A stretch of 64,000 bases of DNA from Diplosphaera chodatii (taxonomy: Eukaryota; Chlorophyta; Trebouxiophyceae; Prasiolales; Stichococcaceae): the NCBI GenBank assembly GCA_032358165.1, contig JAALGY010000023.1:682001-746000 (forward strand), in the 5' to 3' direction. Below, piece after piece: positions 36,849 through 49,547 of this stretch. Position 1 is the first letter of the stretch, and each line of letters opens with the position of its first letter. The notes under the pieces are model-generated. The model was not told the DNA's origin and did not search any database. It was given only the letters and a program-made list of their open reading frames with translations. The position numbers were made by a program, and so were the translations under genes.

Positions 36849-39800
36849 TGCGGGCTATGCAAAAGGAGGCCGTGCCCCATGACCGGATCTCAGGGTCTGC
36901 TGGTGTATTCACCCGCCTATGTTACCAGGAGGTGATGTCAAATGAACATGCTCAGAAGCTGTCATGCGATCCGCGCAGTTCAATGCGCTGCTGGCGATGC
37001 TGGACGGCGTGGCCAGCCGCCAGATCGACGCCAGCCTGGCGGCGATGGGCACGGTGTTGACAGAGCCGGCAGTGGCGCGCGTGCTGTCACGCAACCTGCC
37101 AGCAGGTGTGCCTTGACATGGGGTGCGACATGCAGTTCCGTACCAGAGGCAGGAAGACTGTGCAGCTCCTGCTTGCTGATACAGGCGGATATGCGGGGTG
37201 TGGCATGCACCAAAGCTACACGTTGTGATGGGCGCTGACGAGTTCTTTGCATTGTTGTCAAGCAGGCGACGGGCTGTACCTGGGCAACAGCATGCCCATC
37301 AGGGACATGGACATGTATGCAGATGCCAGCAGTGCGACGCAGCGCATCCTCCACGAAGGCACAGCGTCGCCTTTGCCGGCACACGGCTTTGGCACCATTG
37401 CAGAAGCGGGTGACAAGACGCGATGCACAACATCGCCTTTCCTTCCTTGCTGTACTTGACCCTTTTGCATCACACTGGTGGCTGCATGCTGCTCATGTGC
37501 TGGGTGCCCGAGATGTACAGTGTGCCCATGCACGACTGCAGGCAGCCACACGCCAGTTGCGGCGAACCGGGGGGCGTCTGGCATTGATGGCGTGCTGTCC
37601 AGCGCAGCCGGGTTTGCGGAGGGGCTGCGCCGCGGCACGACCTTGGTGGTTGGCGACGTGTCGTTCCTGCACGACGTCAATGGCCTGAACCTGCTGCGCA
37701 CCTCTGGTGAGGGCGCCTGCAGGAGGCGGGCACCGCTACCCTCAAAATACCCACCTTAGCAGGATGTTGCCTGCTATGGCGCTCTACTGTTCGTGGACCC
37801 GCACTGCTGGCATTCCTGTGCCGGAATATTTGTAGTAGGTGCAGCCAGGGTTCCGGTGCTGCACTGCCAGGCGCACGGCCGCCGCTGACGGTGGTGCTTG
37901 TGAACAACGGTGGCGGCGGCATCTTCAGCTTCCTGCCGGCCGCCGAGCAGATCCCGGCCGACGCTTTCACGGAGCTGTGGGCCACGCCGCAGCATGTGGA
38001 CCTTATGGGTAAGCGTTTGAAGCCATGATGTTTGACTGACGCTACTTGCGTGTATAGCACCATTGACGTTCGAAGAAGCACAGCACCTTGGCATGCTGCT
38101 GGCTGTTCCTGTTGTTTAGGCCGCCACGTTCTGGTGGTGTGCCAGAGCACCACTGCACGCCCCTTGGCTGCAGGCATGTGCCGGGCCCATGGCATCGCCC
38201 ACCAGGCGGTGCGGTCTGTTGAGGAGCTGCCCCGTGCGCTGGAGTCCGCCTGGCGACTGAACCGCCACTCTGTCGTCGAGGTGCACCGGGGCATGAGTCT
38301 CGCAGAGATGCAGTAGCGCCAGGCTCGGGCTGACCATACTCCACCTGCACCTCTGACTGGCAGCAGCCGGCAGTGACGCCCCTGCCTGTAGAGCAAACAG
38401 CACACAACCCGGATGACGCCCTTTCGCAGGTGTTCACATCACGCACAGACAATGTGAGCCACCACCGCAACATCCAGGCCGCCGTCAGGGCTGCCGTCAG
38501 CAAGGCGCTCCGCCTAGCGATGCTGATAGACACGCAGCATGCGCTCTCAGTGGCCACTGGGGAGGGTGCCATGGTGCAGCCTTACAGCGTCAGGAATGGA
38601 AGCGGCAATGGCACGGGCGTGGCTGGCAATGGCTGCGGCCCAGAGCACAGTGCCAACGGTCAGCAGCCAGCCGCCCCTCAGCCTCCTTACACTGTGAGGC
38701 TCAGTGCTCTGACGCTCAGCGGTTTTCAGCTGCCGCTGGCAGCGCCAGTGACCACTGGCTCCGACAGCACGACCCGAGATGGGTTGCTGCTGGAGGTGCA
38801 GTGGCGTGCTGCCGGCGGCCAGTCTGGTACCGCTCTTGGCGAAATTTCTCCGCTGCCAGGTGGGCAACGGGTCTGTACAACAGGCTTTCTGGCCAGTTCC
38901 TCACTGTGAATGGCGTATATATGGTGGCTTTGGTGCCTGTGCACTCCTGACAAGCCTTATTCGACACGAACATGTCAGCTGAGCAGCCCAGGTTATATTC
39001 ACTCAAAATGCCTGCAGGGCTGCACGGGGAGACGCTGTCCAGTGCAAGAGCGCAAGCGGCAGCGCTGTGCAGTCTGCTGAGCACTGCAGATGTCCCCATC
39101 GCGGCAGGAGTACTGGAGGTGCGGTTGCATGCTGCCTGGTATAGTGCTGCGGTCAGGCTCACACCATTGCTTCTCAGGTGCCGCGGCAGTATGTGAAACA
39201 GCACGGCACTGGTTGGCATGGTGTGCACCAAGCAGACACATGCGGTCATTCCCGTGCATGTGCAGGGACGCCTGGAGGAGTGGCTGCTCCAAGGTGTGGG
39301 CATACAGCCAGCTGGGCTGCTGCCGTCAGTGCGATGCGGCTTTGAGGCGTCGCTGCTGTCTGCGCTGGCGGCTGCGGCCGGCGGCAGTAGCCTTGCAGCG
39401 CTGCTGAGCCCTGCGGGAGCATCCACAGTGGGATGTGCACCCGCACTGGCGTCAGACGCCACCAGCAGCATCCAAATGTGCGGCCTGGTCGACAGCTCAC
39501 CATCAGCGGAGGCGACAGCAGCAGCTGCCGTGCAGCTTGTGCAACAGGGCTACACCACCCTGAAGCTCAAGGTAGGATCTACAGCAAAGTCCGCTTGTAA
39601 GGTCCTTGGTGTAAGGTCCTTGGTCCACGGACATTATGCGGCAATGATCACAGCATGGGTAGTCGCCTCGCATGCGGCACTCCACAGCTTTTGCGTTGGC
39701 AGGTCGGGCGGCACACAGACCCGCTGGCGGATGCCGAGGCGGTGGCGGCGGTGCGGGCTGCGGTGGGCCCCGCGGTGGAGCTGCGCTGTGACGCCAACCG

Positions 39801-40982
39801 CGCCTGGGACCTGGCCGCAGCCGCAGCCTTTGGCCTGGCTGTGCAGCCCGCCCGGCTGCAGTACGTTGAGGAGCCTGTGGCTGACCCGGCGGCGGACCTG
39901 GCGGCCTTTCATGCTGCCACTGGGCTGCCGACCGCCCTGGATGAGAGCGTTGATGAGGGTGCGCTGCCGATTGCGCCTGGCCGACCCGCTTCGGAGTAGG
40001 ACGTATGGACAGCCACAGCAGTGCACAGACCGTTGATACCACTCGTAGACGGGCACAGCAGTGACAGCAGCATGTTGAGGCTGCAGGGCTGATTGGGCCC
40101 GAGGCCCCTGACGAGCAGCTGCTGGAGGGCACCGGGCTGGCGGCCCTGGTGGTCAAGCCCGCGGTGGTCGGAGGGTTCGAGGCAGCAATGCGCACCGTGC
40201 GCTGGGCACACAGCCGCCGCACGCAGGTAACCCGTCATGCAGAGCTGCGCCTCCTGCCCAGGGCATGTCAGGGCATGTCAGAACCCAACGATGTGTGAAG
40301 CAGCACCTTAGATGGCCGCTGGACCACATGCTGCACCGTGCACGCCAAACTGTCTGTTTTGCTTCTGCAGCGTGTTGCAGGCAACAATCAAATGCAAGCT
40401 GACAGGCATGCCGTGCTATCTTGGCAGGTGATCATCAGCAGCTCCTTCGACAGTGCGGTGGGTCTGTCGCAGCTGGCGCAGCTCGCCGCAGCAGTGGACG
40501 CATCCTGGGTAGCCTCCGCACCTCCACAGGTAACTTACCTTGACTTCACCTCGCTTTACCTGTGCCTTTATGGACCGAGCATGGTCGGGTGTCCGCACGG
40601 TTCCCGGGACTGTCTCGGGCTGCACAGAGGCAGATGGGCTTTTTCCAGATGCGCTGACTATGTCCGTGCCTGTTGCCTGCAGGCGGCAGTTGAGCCGCCT
40701 CTGGCGCACGGCCTTGGCACCGCCCGCTGGTTTGCTGCGGACCTGCTGCCTCCGCCAGCAACCAGCAACGTCGGCAGCATGCCTGCTGATGAGCAAACAT
40801 CGGCGAGCATTCAGACCGCTGTGGAGCAGGGCCTCCTCAGTGCACCATCTGCCCCGGCACAGACCAGCTCCCGCAGGACGCTTGTCTCCACCGTTGATGA
40901 AGACTACGACTTCGCCTGGATGCTCACAGCGCCGCCAGGCGTCCTGCCCGCAGTCAGCGCTTATGCTAGCAGTGCAGAAAAT

Positions 40983-41044
<62 letters not shown>

Positions 41045-42601
41045 TGGCAGCAGGCGGCAGCTGGTGGTGCTGCTGCACGGGTTCCTGGGCGCTCCCGCTG
41101 ATTGGGCGCCCATTGCGCAGGTGCGATGTTGCACATGTCGTGCAACAAGCTGCAGGGGTGGTGCGTCATGGTAAGCCTGCCAGCGCTGCAAACCTTCTGC
41201 TTCAGATGTGCTGCACACGACTGGCCATGGGTTCGTATGTGCAGGGCCTGGCGGCGGGCGGCGCGATGTGCGCTGCTGTTGGGCTGCCGGGGTACGGCGG
41301 CACCAAAGTGCGGTTCCCACACGAACGTGAGAGCCATGCGCATGCACCACTTGCCTGACGTCTGCCGGTTCCCACCTGAACAGCGTGAATTGTTAACGGA
41401 CGTGCCACACAGACAGCAATGCCGGCCTGTGTGCTAAATCCTCGTCCGGGCATCCGGGACTATTTCAGCAGAACCACTCACGAGCCATGCCGTCATGCCT
41501 GCAGGCCGGGGCCGTGCCGCGGCGCTGACGGCGGTGCTGTCCGGGGCGCACCACAGCCTGGAGGCCATCGCAGACGCCGTGGCGGCTCTGGTGCGCGACA
41601 TCGCCGCCGAGCTGCAGCCGACAGACGTCGCGGTCGTGGGCTACTCCCTGGGCGGCCGCCTCGCCCTGGCGATTGCCGCCCGCCACCCCGACCTCGCCGC
41701 CCGCGTCGCCGTGATTTCCGGCAGCCCTGGCCTCCAAGGTGCATGTCAAAGACGGGGCTGCTGGACCTCAGCACATACTCAGCAGTCACCCTAATGCTGA
41801 CATGCTGGGCAGCAACACGCTCGGCAAAGTCAGGCGGAGGGTGGAGGTGGCTCCTGCATGAAGCCCACCGTCCGTCAAGCAAACTGTTTTAGGGGCGCTG
41901 CAGGGCAGGCAGAGCGGGCCAGGAGGGCGGCTCGGGACGCGCGCCTCAGCCGCGGCCTGCTGGAGGGCAGCTACGCAGATTTCATCGACTCCTGGTACCG
42001 CGGGCCGCTGTGGCGGCAGCTGCGAGCGCACCCTTCCTTCGAACAGATCGTCCAGAATCGCAAAGACACGGGTATGTGCCACCATCATAGATCGGCTCCT
42101 CGGCTTGCGAGTTTCGCAGGCATTTCTGATCTTCCAGAACTGGCACACATAGTGCCTGTCTCACAACTACAGCAGCCATTCCTGTACTGCTGACCCTCTG
42201 CATACATGCAATGTGCAGGCGACAGGACAGCGCTGCAGGCGGTGCTGAAGCATGCGAGCCCCGGGCGGCAGCAGCCGCTGTGGGACGCGCTCCCGCACCT
42301 TACAGCCAGGGTGCTATTTATAGCCGGCGCTGAGGACGCAAAGTTTGCAGCATTGGCGCACCGCATGGCTGCCGCCGTGAACAGTGGGGACCATAGCCTA
42401 GACAGGCCACATAGCCATGAAAACCTGGCAGCAGACACAAGCAGCAGCAGCCGGTACGTCAATGGCGAGTTAGCAGGATCCTCTGCAGTGGACAATGCCA
42501 GGGCGGCAGCGGTTGAGGTGGCAAGCTGCGGCCACGCCGTGCATTTAGAGAGGCCCGAGGCCCTGGCGTTGCTGCTGCACCAATTTTTCCAGGCGGACTG
42601 A
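30574..42601 (+). CDS. PHYLLO: PHYLLO: fused MenF-MenD-MenC-MenH of phylloquinone synthesis
   Basis: One plastid polyprotein for early phylloquinone (vitamin K1) ring synthesis. The ATG at 30574 opens a Met/Arg/Ser-rich transit peptide. About 36 exons splice in phase to the TGA at 42599-42601, roughly 2,300 residues. MenF (30.9-34.3 kb, isochorismate synthase) has [36 protein letters not shown] and [20 protein letters not shown], the complete chorismate-binding core. MenD (34.4-38.5 kb, SEPHCHC synthase) has [37 protein letters not shown] and [16 protein letters not shown] (thiamine diphosphate). MenC (38.7-40.5 kb, OSB synthase) has TLKLK, CDANRAW, YVEEP, LDES and VVKPAVVGG, giving the catalytic lysines and metal acids. 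MenH (41.0-42.6 kb) has LLHGFLG, GYSLGG (nucleophile Ser) and GHAVHLERP (His). Poly-Gln and poly-Ser runs lie inside the MenD region and the MenC-MenH linker. Individual exon edges may shift slightly. Confidence 0.93.
36809..36847 (+). repeat. (CAG)13 repeat, poly-Gln in PHYLLO exon
   Basis: Thirteen CAG codons in the MenD region of PHYLLO. The run ends exactly at the 5' splice site, so the last CAG forms the exon side of the donor CAG/GTGCGG. Confidence 0.92.
40983..41042 (+). repeat. (AGC)20 repeat, poly-Ser linker between MenC and MenH
   Basis: Twenty AGC codons in frame, just before the MenH start motif [13 protein letters not shown]. It forms a flexible linker between the last two catalytic modules. 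Confidence 0.93.
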
Positions 42602-43343
42602 CCACACCATGCTGTTGTGCACCATACAGTTTTGTAGGCCACATTGGCAACGGTTCCGATCTCGTAGGCATGCAGCTCTGTACACAAGACTCGGGGCGCA
42701 GTGGCAAGAATCAGTGCACAATCGTGTGAGCAGTCCATGATACCAGTTTACTAAGTACATGAGTGGCTGACTGCTTACTGGCATTGTCGCTGACTGTATA
42801 TGTGCTGATGTTTTGTGGAGTGTGCATAATCGGTATTGTTGACAAGTTGCTGTTGGACAGTGGATCATTTTGCCTAGTCCGCAAGGTACTTGGCATGGTG
42901 TGTCAGGCGTGTTGCCACTGGGCAGACGTTCAGTTTCGATTGGCTGTGAACTTCTGAGATTGATGCCCAGCGGACTCAGCCATAAGGCACCAGGGTGCCG
43001 TGCACTCTTGCGCAAAACATGTTTTATTATGTGCACATGCCCACTCTGCTCTTCCGCTCTTGCCCCGCCTGCGTTCCTGCACCTCGCGTGCTACCATGCC
43101 TCACTGCCATCCGTCCCGAGCAACAGTGTTGTTTCGCAAGTGGCCCACGCCCCTGCAATGCGGGGTCGTTCCTCTCTCCGCAGAAGTGCTGCATGTACAG
43201 ACAGCAACCAATTTGCAGCTGTAGCATCACGTCCACTTCAAGGCTTTTCCGGTGGCGAGTGCTTCCAGTTGCAAATGATGGCTCTGCGAGCAGACCACCT
43301 CCCCTGTGCTCGTCACACCTTCGTCACTGTCGATCACCTTGGC
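42602..43343. other. Convergent intergenic region
   Basis: The 3' flanks of PHYLLO and of the PII gene. No coding exon or RNA gene was supported in these 742 bases. Confidence 0.5.
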
Positions 43344-44559
<1,216 letters not shown>

Positions 44560-44853
44560 CGCGATCAATGGTTCTGCTTGATGCTCACAGGCAGCGCTAA
44601 AGGGGTATTCTTAGGTGTGTCAGGAGCTGTTGTTTGCATGCATCAGAATAGGTCTCAGTTGCAATGATTGATCAGCCGGCAAATGCCAACTCGATACTAC
44701 TACAGCAGTTCTCGAGTGTTCTCCTGATCAGAGAGTTGGTTGCAGCAGCGTCAAAACGAGACAGTGTGACGCAAACCGCCCGATCAGCCAACATGTCGAA
44801 GCCGGCCTGATCGGCAGATCGGGCCAGGCTGCCCATCAACATGGGAAGATGGG
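44560..44853. promoter_or_regulatory. 294-bp divergent spacer between PII and patatin-like lipase genes
   Basis: Short interval between two start codons pointing away from each other, so both core promoters must be within it or overlap the genes. No clear TATA box or named nitrogen-response element was recognised by eye. Confidence 0.45.
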
Positions 44854-47498
44854 ATGACAAATGCACAGCTTCGTAGTAAAGGCGCGGGTGGTCTGATGTC
44901 GAAATCTGCGGCAACACTGCGAAGATTTCATAATCTTGTTCTTGCTTACATGAATGTGGTTTGCAGCCTGCTTCTTCTTTGCTGCAGGTTCGTCTGCGCA
45001 CATCTGCTTTTCAGGCCGGCTTTCATGTTGATTGACGGCCTGGCACTCGGTAGGTGCAGCGGAACTACGAGCCTGCCCGTGCATCTTGCGCACAGTACAC
45101 TGACGCAAAATCGCTTGACACAGCTTCCATCAGGGCCTCGCACCCCGCGGCCGCGGCGGCCAGCACAGCAACGCAACACTACAGAGGCAGCTGCTTTCTT
45201 CAGAAACTGGCTGGGGCAGGGCAAGCAAGGAGGCACAGCGCAGGCAGATGCCGCCTCGACAATAGAGGAAACGCTCCTGCAGCAGCCCGCGGCCCAGTCG
45301 GCCCCTCGTACAGCACCGCCGGCGCCGCTGCTCAGCGGTTCTGGCGGTACGCCAAACTCCCCCTGACATCTCAAACGCAGACCATGATGTCTGCAGTTCA
45401 TGACAACGTTGTATGTGATCAGATGATGTGTGACGTTACTGAAGATGAGTTCAACCTTGTCCTATGTCTCATGCTATGCTCAAACGCACCGGGCGGCTGG
45501 CTGCTCTGATCATGCCACTTGTACCTCTGGCTGCAGGTGGCATTTTCTACTTCTGGTGAGTCGCAGTGCTGCTTCTGCAATCGTGGGGAACGCTCGCGCT
45601 GCGTGCAATGCGTGTACTGCCATACAGCTTGCTGTGCCTGTGGGCCGTCCCCAAATCTGCACACAGGGAATGCTGCCCTTAAGAGCTCGATGTGGTATCG
45701 CCAACAGGCAGCTGGGCGTCGTCAAGTACCTGGCGGAGCGGTACGACCTCACGGACCCGCGGCTGGCGTTTTTGGGCGCTTCCGCCGGCAGCCTGATGGT
45801 GGTGCTGGCAGCCTGCGGCGTGCCCGCAGGTCAGGCGCTTGCAGATCTTGGAGCAAACAAGGTCACAGGCATCAAGCCGGCCCACAATGCCCTGCAACAG
45901 AGCAACGAGCAGCGCACGACAGCAGGAGTCTCGCATAGTGTCCAAGTTGCTCTTGCAGCAGACGATGTGTTGGCAAGCAACCCCCTGGCGGCTGTGCTGA
46001 CATGCTGGGCCCGTGCCGGGCAGCGCCGCAGAGTCCTCTCGGTCCAGATGGTAGACCCTGCCGCACTGGATGGGCTCAGCTCACACAGCCCTGCCTTGCC
46101 GGCCTGCAGACGATGCGCTGGCGGCGGCGCACCGGCTGGCCCTGGAGCACGGCATCTTCGAGCGGCCGCTGGGGGTGGCCGGCATTTGGGGCGCCATCAT
46201 CCGGCGGTGGCTGGACGACCTGCTGCCGGCCGACGCGCTGGAGCTGTGCGCCGGCCGCGTGCGACTGGTGGTCACCGAGGTGGGTCCGCGAAAGGCCTGC
46301 TGATCCTCTGCCACCGTGTGTTGCTGGCTTGGCATGGCGTACCGTCGTCAGACAGGTCAATGCAAAGCGCACAGCCTGTCTGACGACAGTACGCCATGCC
46401 GACTCAGGAGTCGGGCACAACCAGGGCTGATTGGCGCATCGGCAGTTGCCCTTGCGGCCGACATGCGGTGGCCGTGCCTTGCTGTATCCTGCCCAATGGC
46501 GTGGTGCGCTCCCCGCCGCGCAGGTGCCGTCCTTCAGACAGGTGTACCTGGACAACTTTGCGTCGAGGGACGACCTGCTGGACGCGGCGCTGGCCTCCAG
46601 CCACATCCCCTTCCTGCTGGACTGGCACCCCACCGCCCGCGCCGCCGGCAAGCGCTTCATAGGTGCGCGCCTGGCATGGCGGTACAGGTGCTTGTGCAAC
46701 CAGCAGGGCGTAGCAAGGCACGAACTGGCACTATGGGATATGTTGGCACTAACATCACTAACAATGTAATAAAATCATTTGAAAAAAATTCTGCGTGCTA
46801 AACAAGAAACAGCTAAATTGATGAATGGATCAAATTGAATTGATTGCAATTGATTGAATGTAGTGGGTCCTGCCATGCAGATGGCAGCCTCAGAGACTTC
46901 TTGGAGTGGAAAAACAGCCCACTGCTCACACAGAATGGTGCCGCCTTTGTCGTGGACTACAGCCAGGTGCGCCGTCCTGCGCTGTGGTCACCATGAGTTG
47001 TGCGCACTCCCCTCACAAGTCGGTATGCTGAGAGGTGTGGTCCTGTGACGCTCTGTTGTCGCCGTTCTGGTTTGACTTTGTGCATGTGCCAGCCCAGCAG
47101 AGCCCCTCGCTCATTGTGTGACACATTTACTGGTTGTTGTGCAGGATGAGAACCTGAAGACAGCACGACTGGACTTCATCAAGCTCCGGGAGTATGAGGA
47201 GGTACTGCTCTGCTCGTGCGTCTCGCTGCCACCGCAGGAGCTTGCCATGCTTCTTGCCGTCTAAAGCGCCCACGTTGCTCCCGTCGGAGCTGCGCGTGTG
47301 CACTGCCAGAACAGCTGCGCTGATGCGGCACATACTGTCATGGTCGTGCAGGTGAAGGAGCTCATGAACATGGGGTACGATTACGCACGGCGGGTGGATG
47401 CCGAGGGCAGGTTGGACCCGCACTTCAGCATCGCAGCACGGCGGGAGGCCCAGCCACGGCAGGAGTACCAGGCGCAGCCAGCAGCGGCGGCGGCATGA
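44854..47498 (+). CDS. Patatin-like phospholipase/acyl hydrolase
   Basis: Ser-Asp dyad lipid acyl hydrolase, probably acting on membrane or storage lipids. Eight exons: 44854-45346, 45537-45555 (19 bases), 45708-45829, 46110-46279, 46524-46662, 46881-46966, 47145-47201 and 47352-47498, giving 410 residues. The oxyanion-hole GGG is split over the first intron (SGSGGGIFYFW). The nucleophile elbow is FLGASAGSL (G-x-S-x-G). The second catalytic residue is in DGSLRDF, a DG(S) variant of the usual DGG/DGA. Other family-like blocks are QLGVVKYLAERY, FASRDDLLDAALASSHIPF and VVDYSQDEN. The N-terminal 130 residues are basic and Ser/Thr/Ala-rich with a hydrophobic stretch (VVCSLLLLCCRFVCAHLLF), perhaps a targeting or membrane segment; ATG 44854 is the first in frame but 44896 is possible. 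The intron before exon 6 is unusually AT-rich, and the intron before exon 5 holds a long hairpin. Confidence 0.85.
46331..46400. repeat. 70-bp near-perfect inverted repeat (hairpin) in patatin-like intron
   Basis: Arms of 26-27 bases at 46331-46357 and 46374-46400 (GGCATGGCGTAC... and its reverse complement) pair with a single internal mismatch that is a G-U wobble in RNA. The loop is about 16 bases. It lies wholly inside the intron at 46280-46523. Confidence 0.9.
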
Positions 47499-48261
47499 CG
47501 GCGGTTCGGACAGCAGCGCCAGTCAGGGTCAGCAGCGGCAGCAGCTCCGCCTGACGCAGCCGGCGGCTGACAGCAAGCTGTGGCATCGCTGAGCTACTGG
47601 CAGCAGCCACCAGGACATTTCCTCTCGATTTTAGGGAGGTATTACAGCACACAGTAAACTGCACACGACCGTGAACCAGCTTGCAGCTGATGAACGTCTT
47701 GCTGCAGCACAGCTCCTGTAGGAAGTCTGGTCAGAATCGTTGGTATCTGCTTTGCAGCTTCGTCTGCGTTGTGGTTCAGGGCGTCGTTGCATGCTTGGGC
47801 ATGTTGTGAGGCAGCACTTGGTTTACAGTAGTATTCAGGGCAGGACTTGCAACACCTGTACAATGGAGCTTGGTGGACACAATACTTTGGGGTTGTCCAC
47901 TGTAGCTGAATATATTGGCTAGGTTGAGTAATTTGCTTGACACCCAACTGGTGTACCTATCCCGTACAAACAATTGCTGAGGCAGCAGGCAAGAGATCTC
48001 AGAGCACCCTCGACAACTACTGCGCCCTCACAGAACACCAAAACACGTCCACCTTCTTCACACTGCGAGGGCCGTCAAAATTGTTCATTTTCATCAAACC
48101 GGCACAGTGCGGAAATTGTCTGCATCAAAAGCACTTGCGTACTCACTGGTTCCAATGTCATTGCACTGTGCTGCTGCCGCTACTGTTGCTACTACTCCTG
48201 CAGTTCCCGCCGCCACGCACGCACATTCAGGTCCCAATTCCTGTGAGCTGTGGGGCAGCCC
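47499..48261. other. Convergent intergenic region
   Basis: The 3' flanks of the patatin-like and FMN reductase-like genes. Nothing coding was supported in these 763 bases. Confidence 0.5.
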
Positions 48262-49547
48262 TCACGCCGGCGCCTGCTGCAACACCTTGGTCCAGTTGAC
48301 CAGCGCCTGCACCACGCTGCGCAGACGGGCCTCCACCTTCGGGTCCAGAATGTCCCCTGCGACCGATTCCTTGCAGGTCAACTCGCTGCAAAATCTGATG
48401 GTTGCACAACACCCTGCAAACAGCGCAGCGCAAAAGCTCAGCTCAGCACCTTTAGCAAGACCAGTCACCTGTTTCCTCATCAAAGAATGGTCCATCCCGC
48501 AGATACAAGGTCATCCGAGGATTCCGAAGCAGCTGCATGTCTAGGTAGCCGTCTGCGCATTGCAGACACACTACTTAGCATCTGCCAGGACGCACATACT
48601 GTAGCTGCTAACTGCAGCTGAGTGACATGCACAGTCCAGTGGCACAGCCGCCGCGAGTGCAGGTCAGGACAGGGTGTATCTGGATCGCATCCCACTGCAG
48701 GGTTACGGGATGCTCACTGCTCGCTGCCAGTGCCTGTAGCCCGTTAATTCCACCATAGGTCCCTGCCACGCTCATTGCTGCTGCCGGCTTGCCGCTCCAC
48801 TCATTGTGTGGCTTAGGCCGTGACGCCCAGTCAAGGGCATTCTGCACAATGATTAAGGCACTTCTGAGCTGAACAGTCCGTGAAAACGTTTGCTGCTGCA
48901 ACGCTATTGCAGGGGCATGCTCGTTTTTCCGCAGCAAGCCCAGCTGAGCTCGCAGTGGGCCATTGGGAAGAGCGCTTTCTCAAGACGGCACCTTCATCGG
49001 TGCCGAGATGCTGAAGTTGTACTCTGGATGCCCGATTAGGACGGCGTCTGCCTCATGAACCTGTCTCCTGAAGCGTTCCACCGGTGCAGGGAAGCTGCAG
49101 CAAGGGATTTTCGAGGATCAAGCAGGCCCAGTGGAGTAGATCTCCGCAATCCGCCTTGTCACCCTGACAGCTGCCTTGAACGTGCCGCACACGCCCCACT
49201 CAAGTGCGCAGCTGTACGCAACGAGAAGTTCATGTGAACGAATCTGGTGCACCCCCTGCCATGCTTGCATGAGCGCACCGTGTCACGCCGGCCTCCAGAT
49301 CCTCCTCTAGGTCCGTGTTGATCAGCGGCAGGTCAGAAATGTCGGCCAGCTCCATCGTTACACCCTCGGGAAGCACCTATTACAGTAAAGCTTGCAAAGG
49401 TCATGGACCAATGACTCGGTCGTTGTGCGGAATGTATATAATGGTACACGCCCCGCTGCCACCCAGCTTCACCTTTTGGGCAGCGCGCAACAGCTTTGTG
49501 TTGTATGACCCCTGTCGTATCGAGCCGCTGATGCCCAAGATGTGCAT
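48262..49547 (-). CDS. NAD(P)H-dependent FMN reductase-like flavoprotein (quinone/chromate reductase family)
   Basis: Flavodoxin-fold FMN enzyme that reduces quinones or other acceptors with NAD(P)H. Exons: 49547-49473, 49376-49279, 49094-48992, 48841-48707, 48532-48469, and a last exon ending at 48262. The ATG at 49547 gives MHILGISGSIRQGSYNT, which contains the FMN phosphate motif G-S-x-R-x-x-S-x-N. It is followed by LADISDLPLIN, the signature HPEYNFSISAPMKNALDWAS, SGKPAAAMSVAGTYGG, YLRDGPFFDEE and a C-terminal helix ending VVQALVNWTKVLQQAPA. All joins keep phase except the last: the expected donor at 48469 leaves one base, while the final exon frame (KESVAGDILDP) needs two. Either a slightly downstream donor is used or one base is off. 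An upstream ATG at 49628 could add 27 residues. Confidence 0.85.

Noticed and set aside
39594..39622. Tandem copy of a ~14-base unit (GTAAGGTCCTTGG) in a PHYLLO intron
   Set aside because: Only two copies, inside an intron, with no consequence for splicing that I can see.
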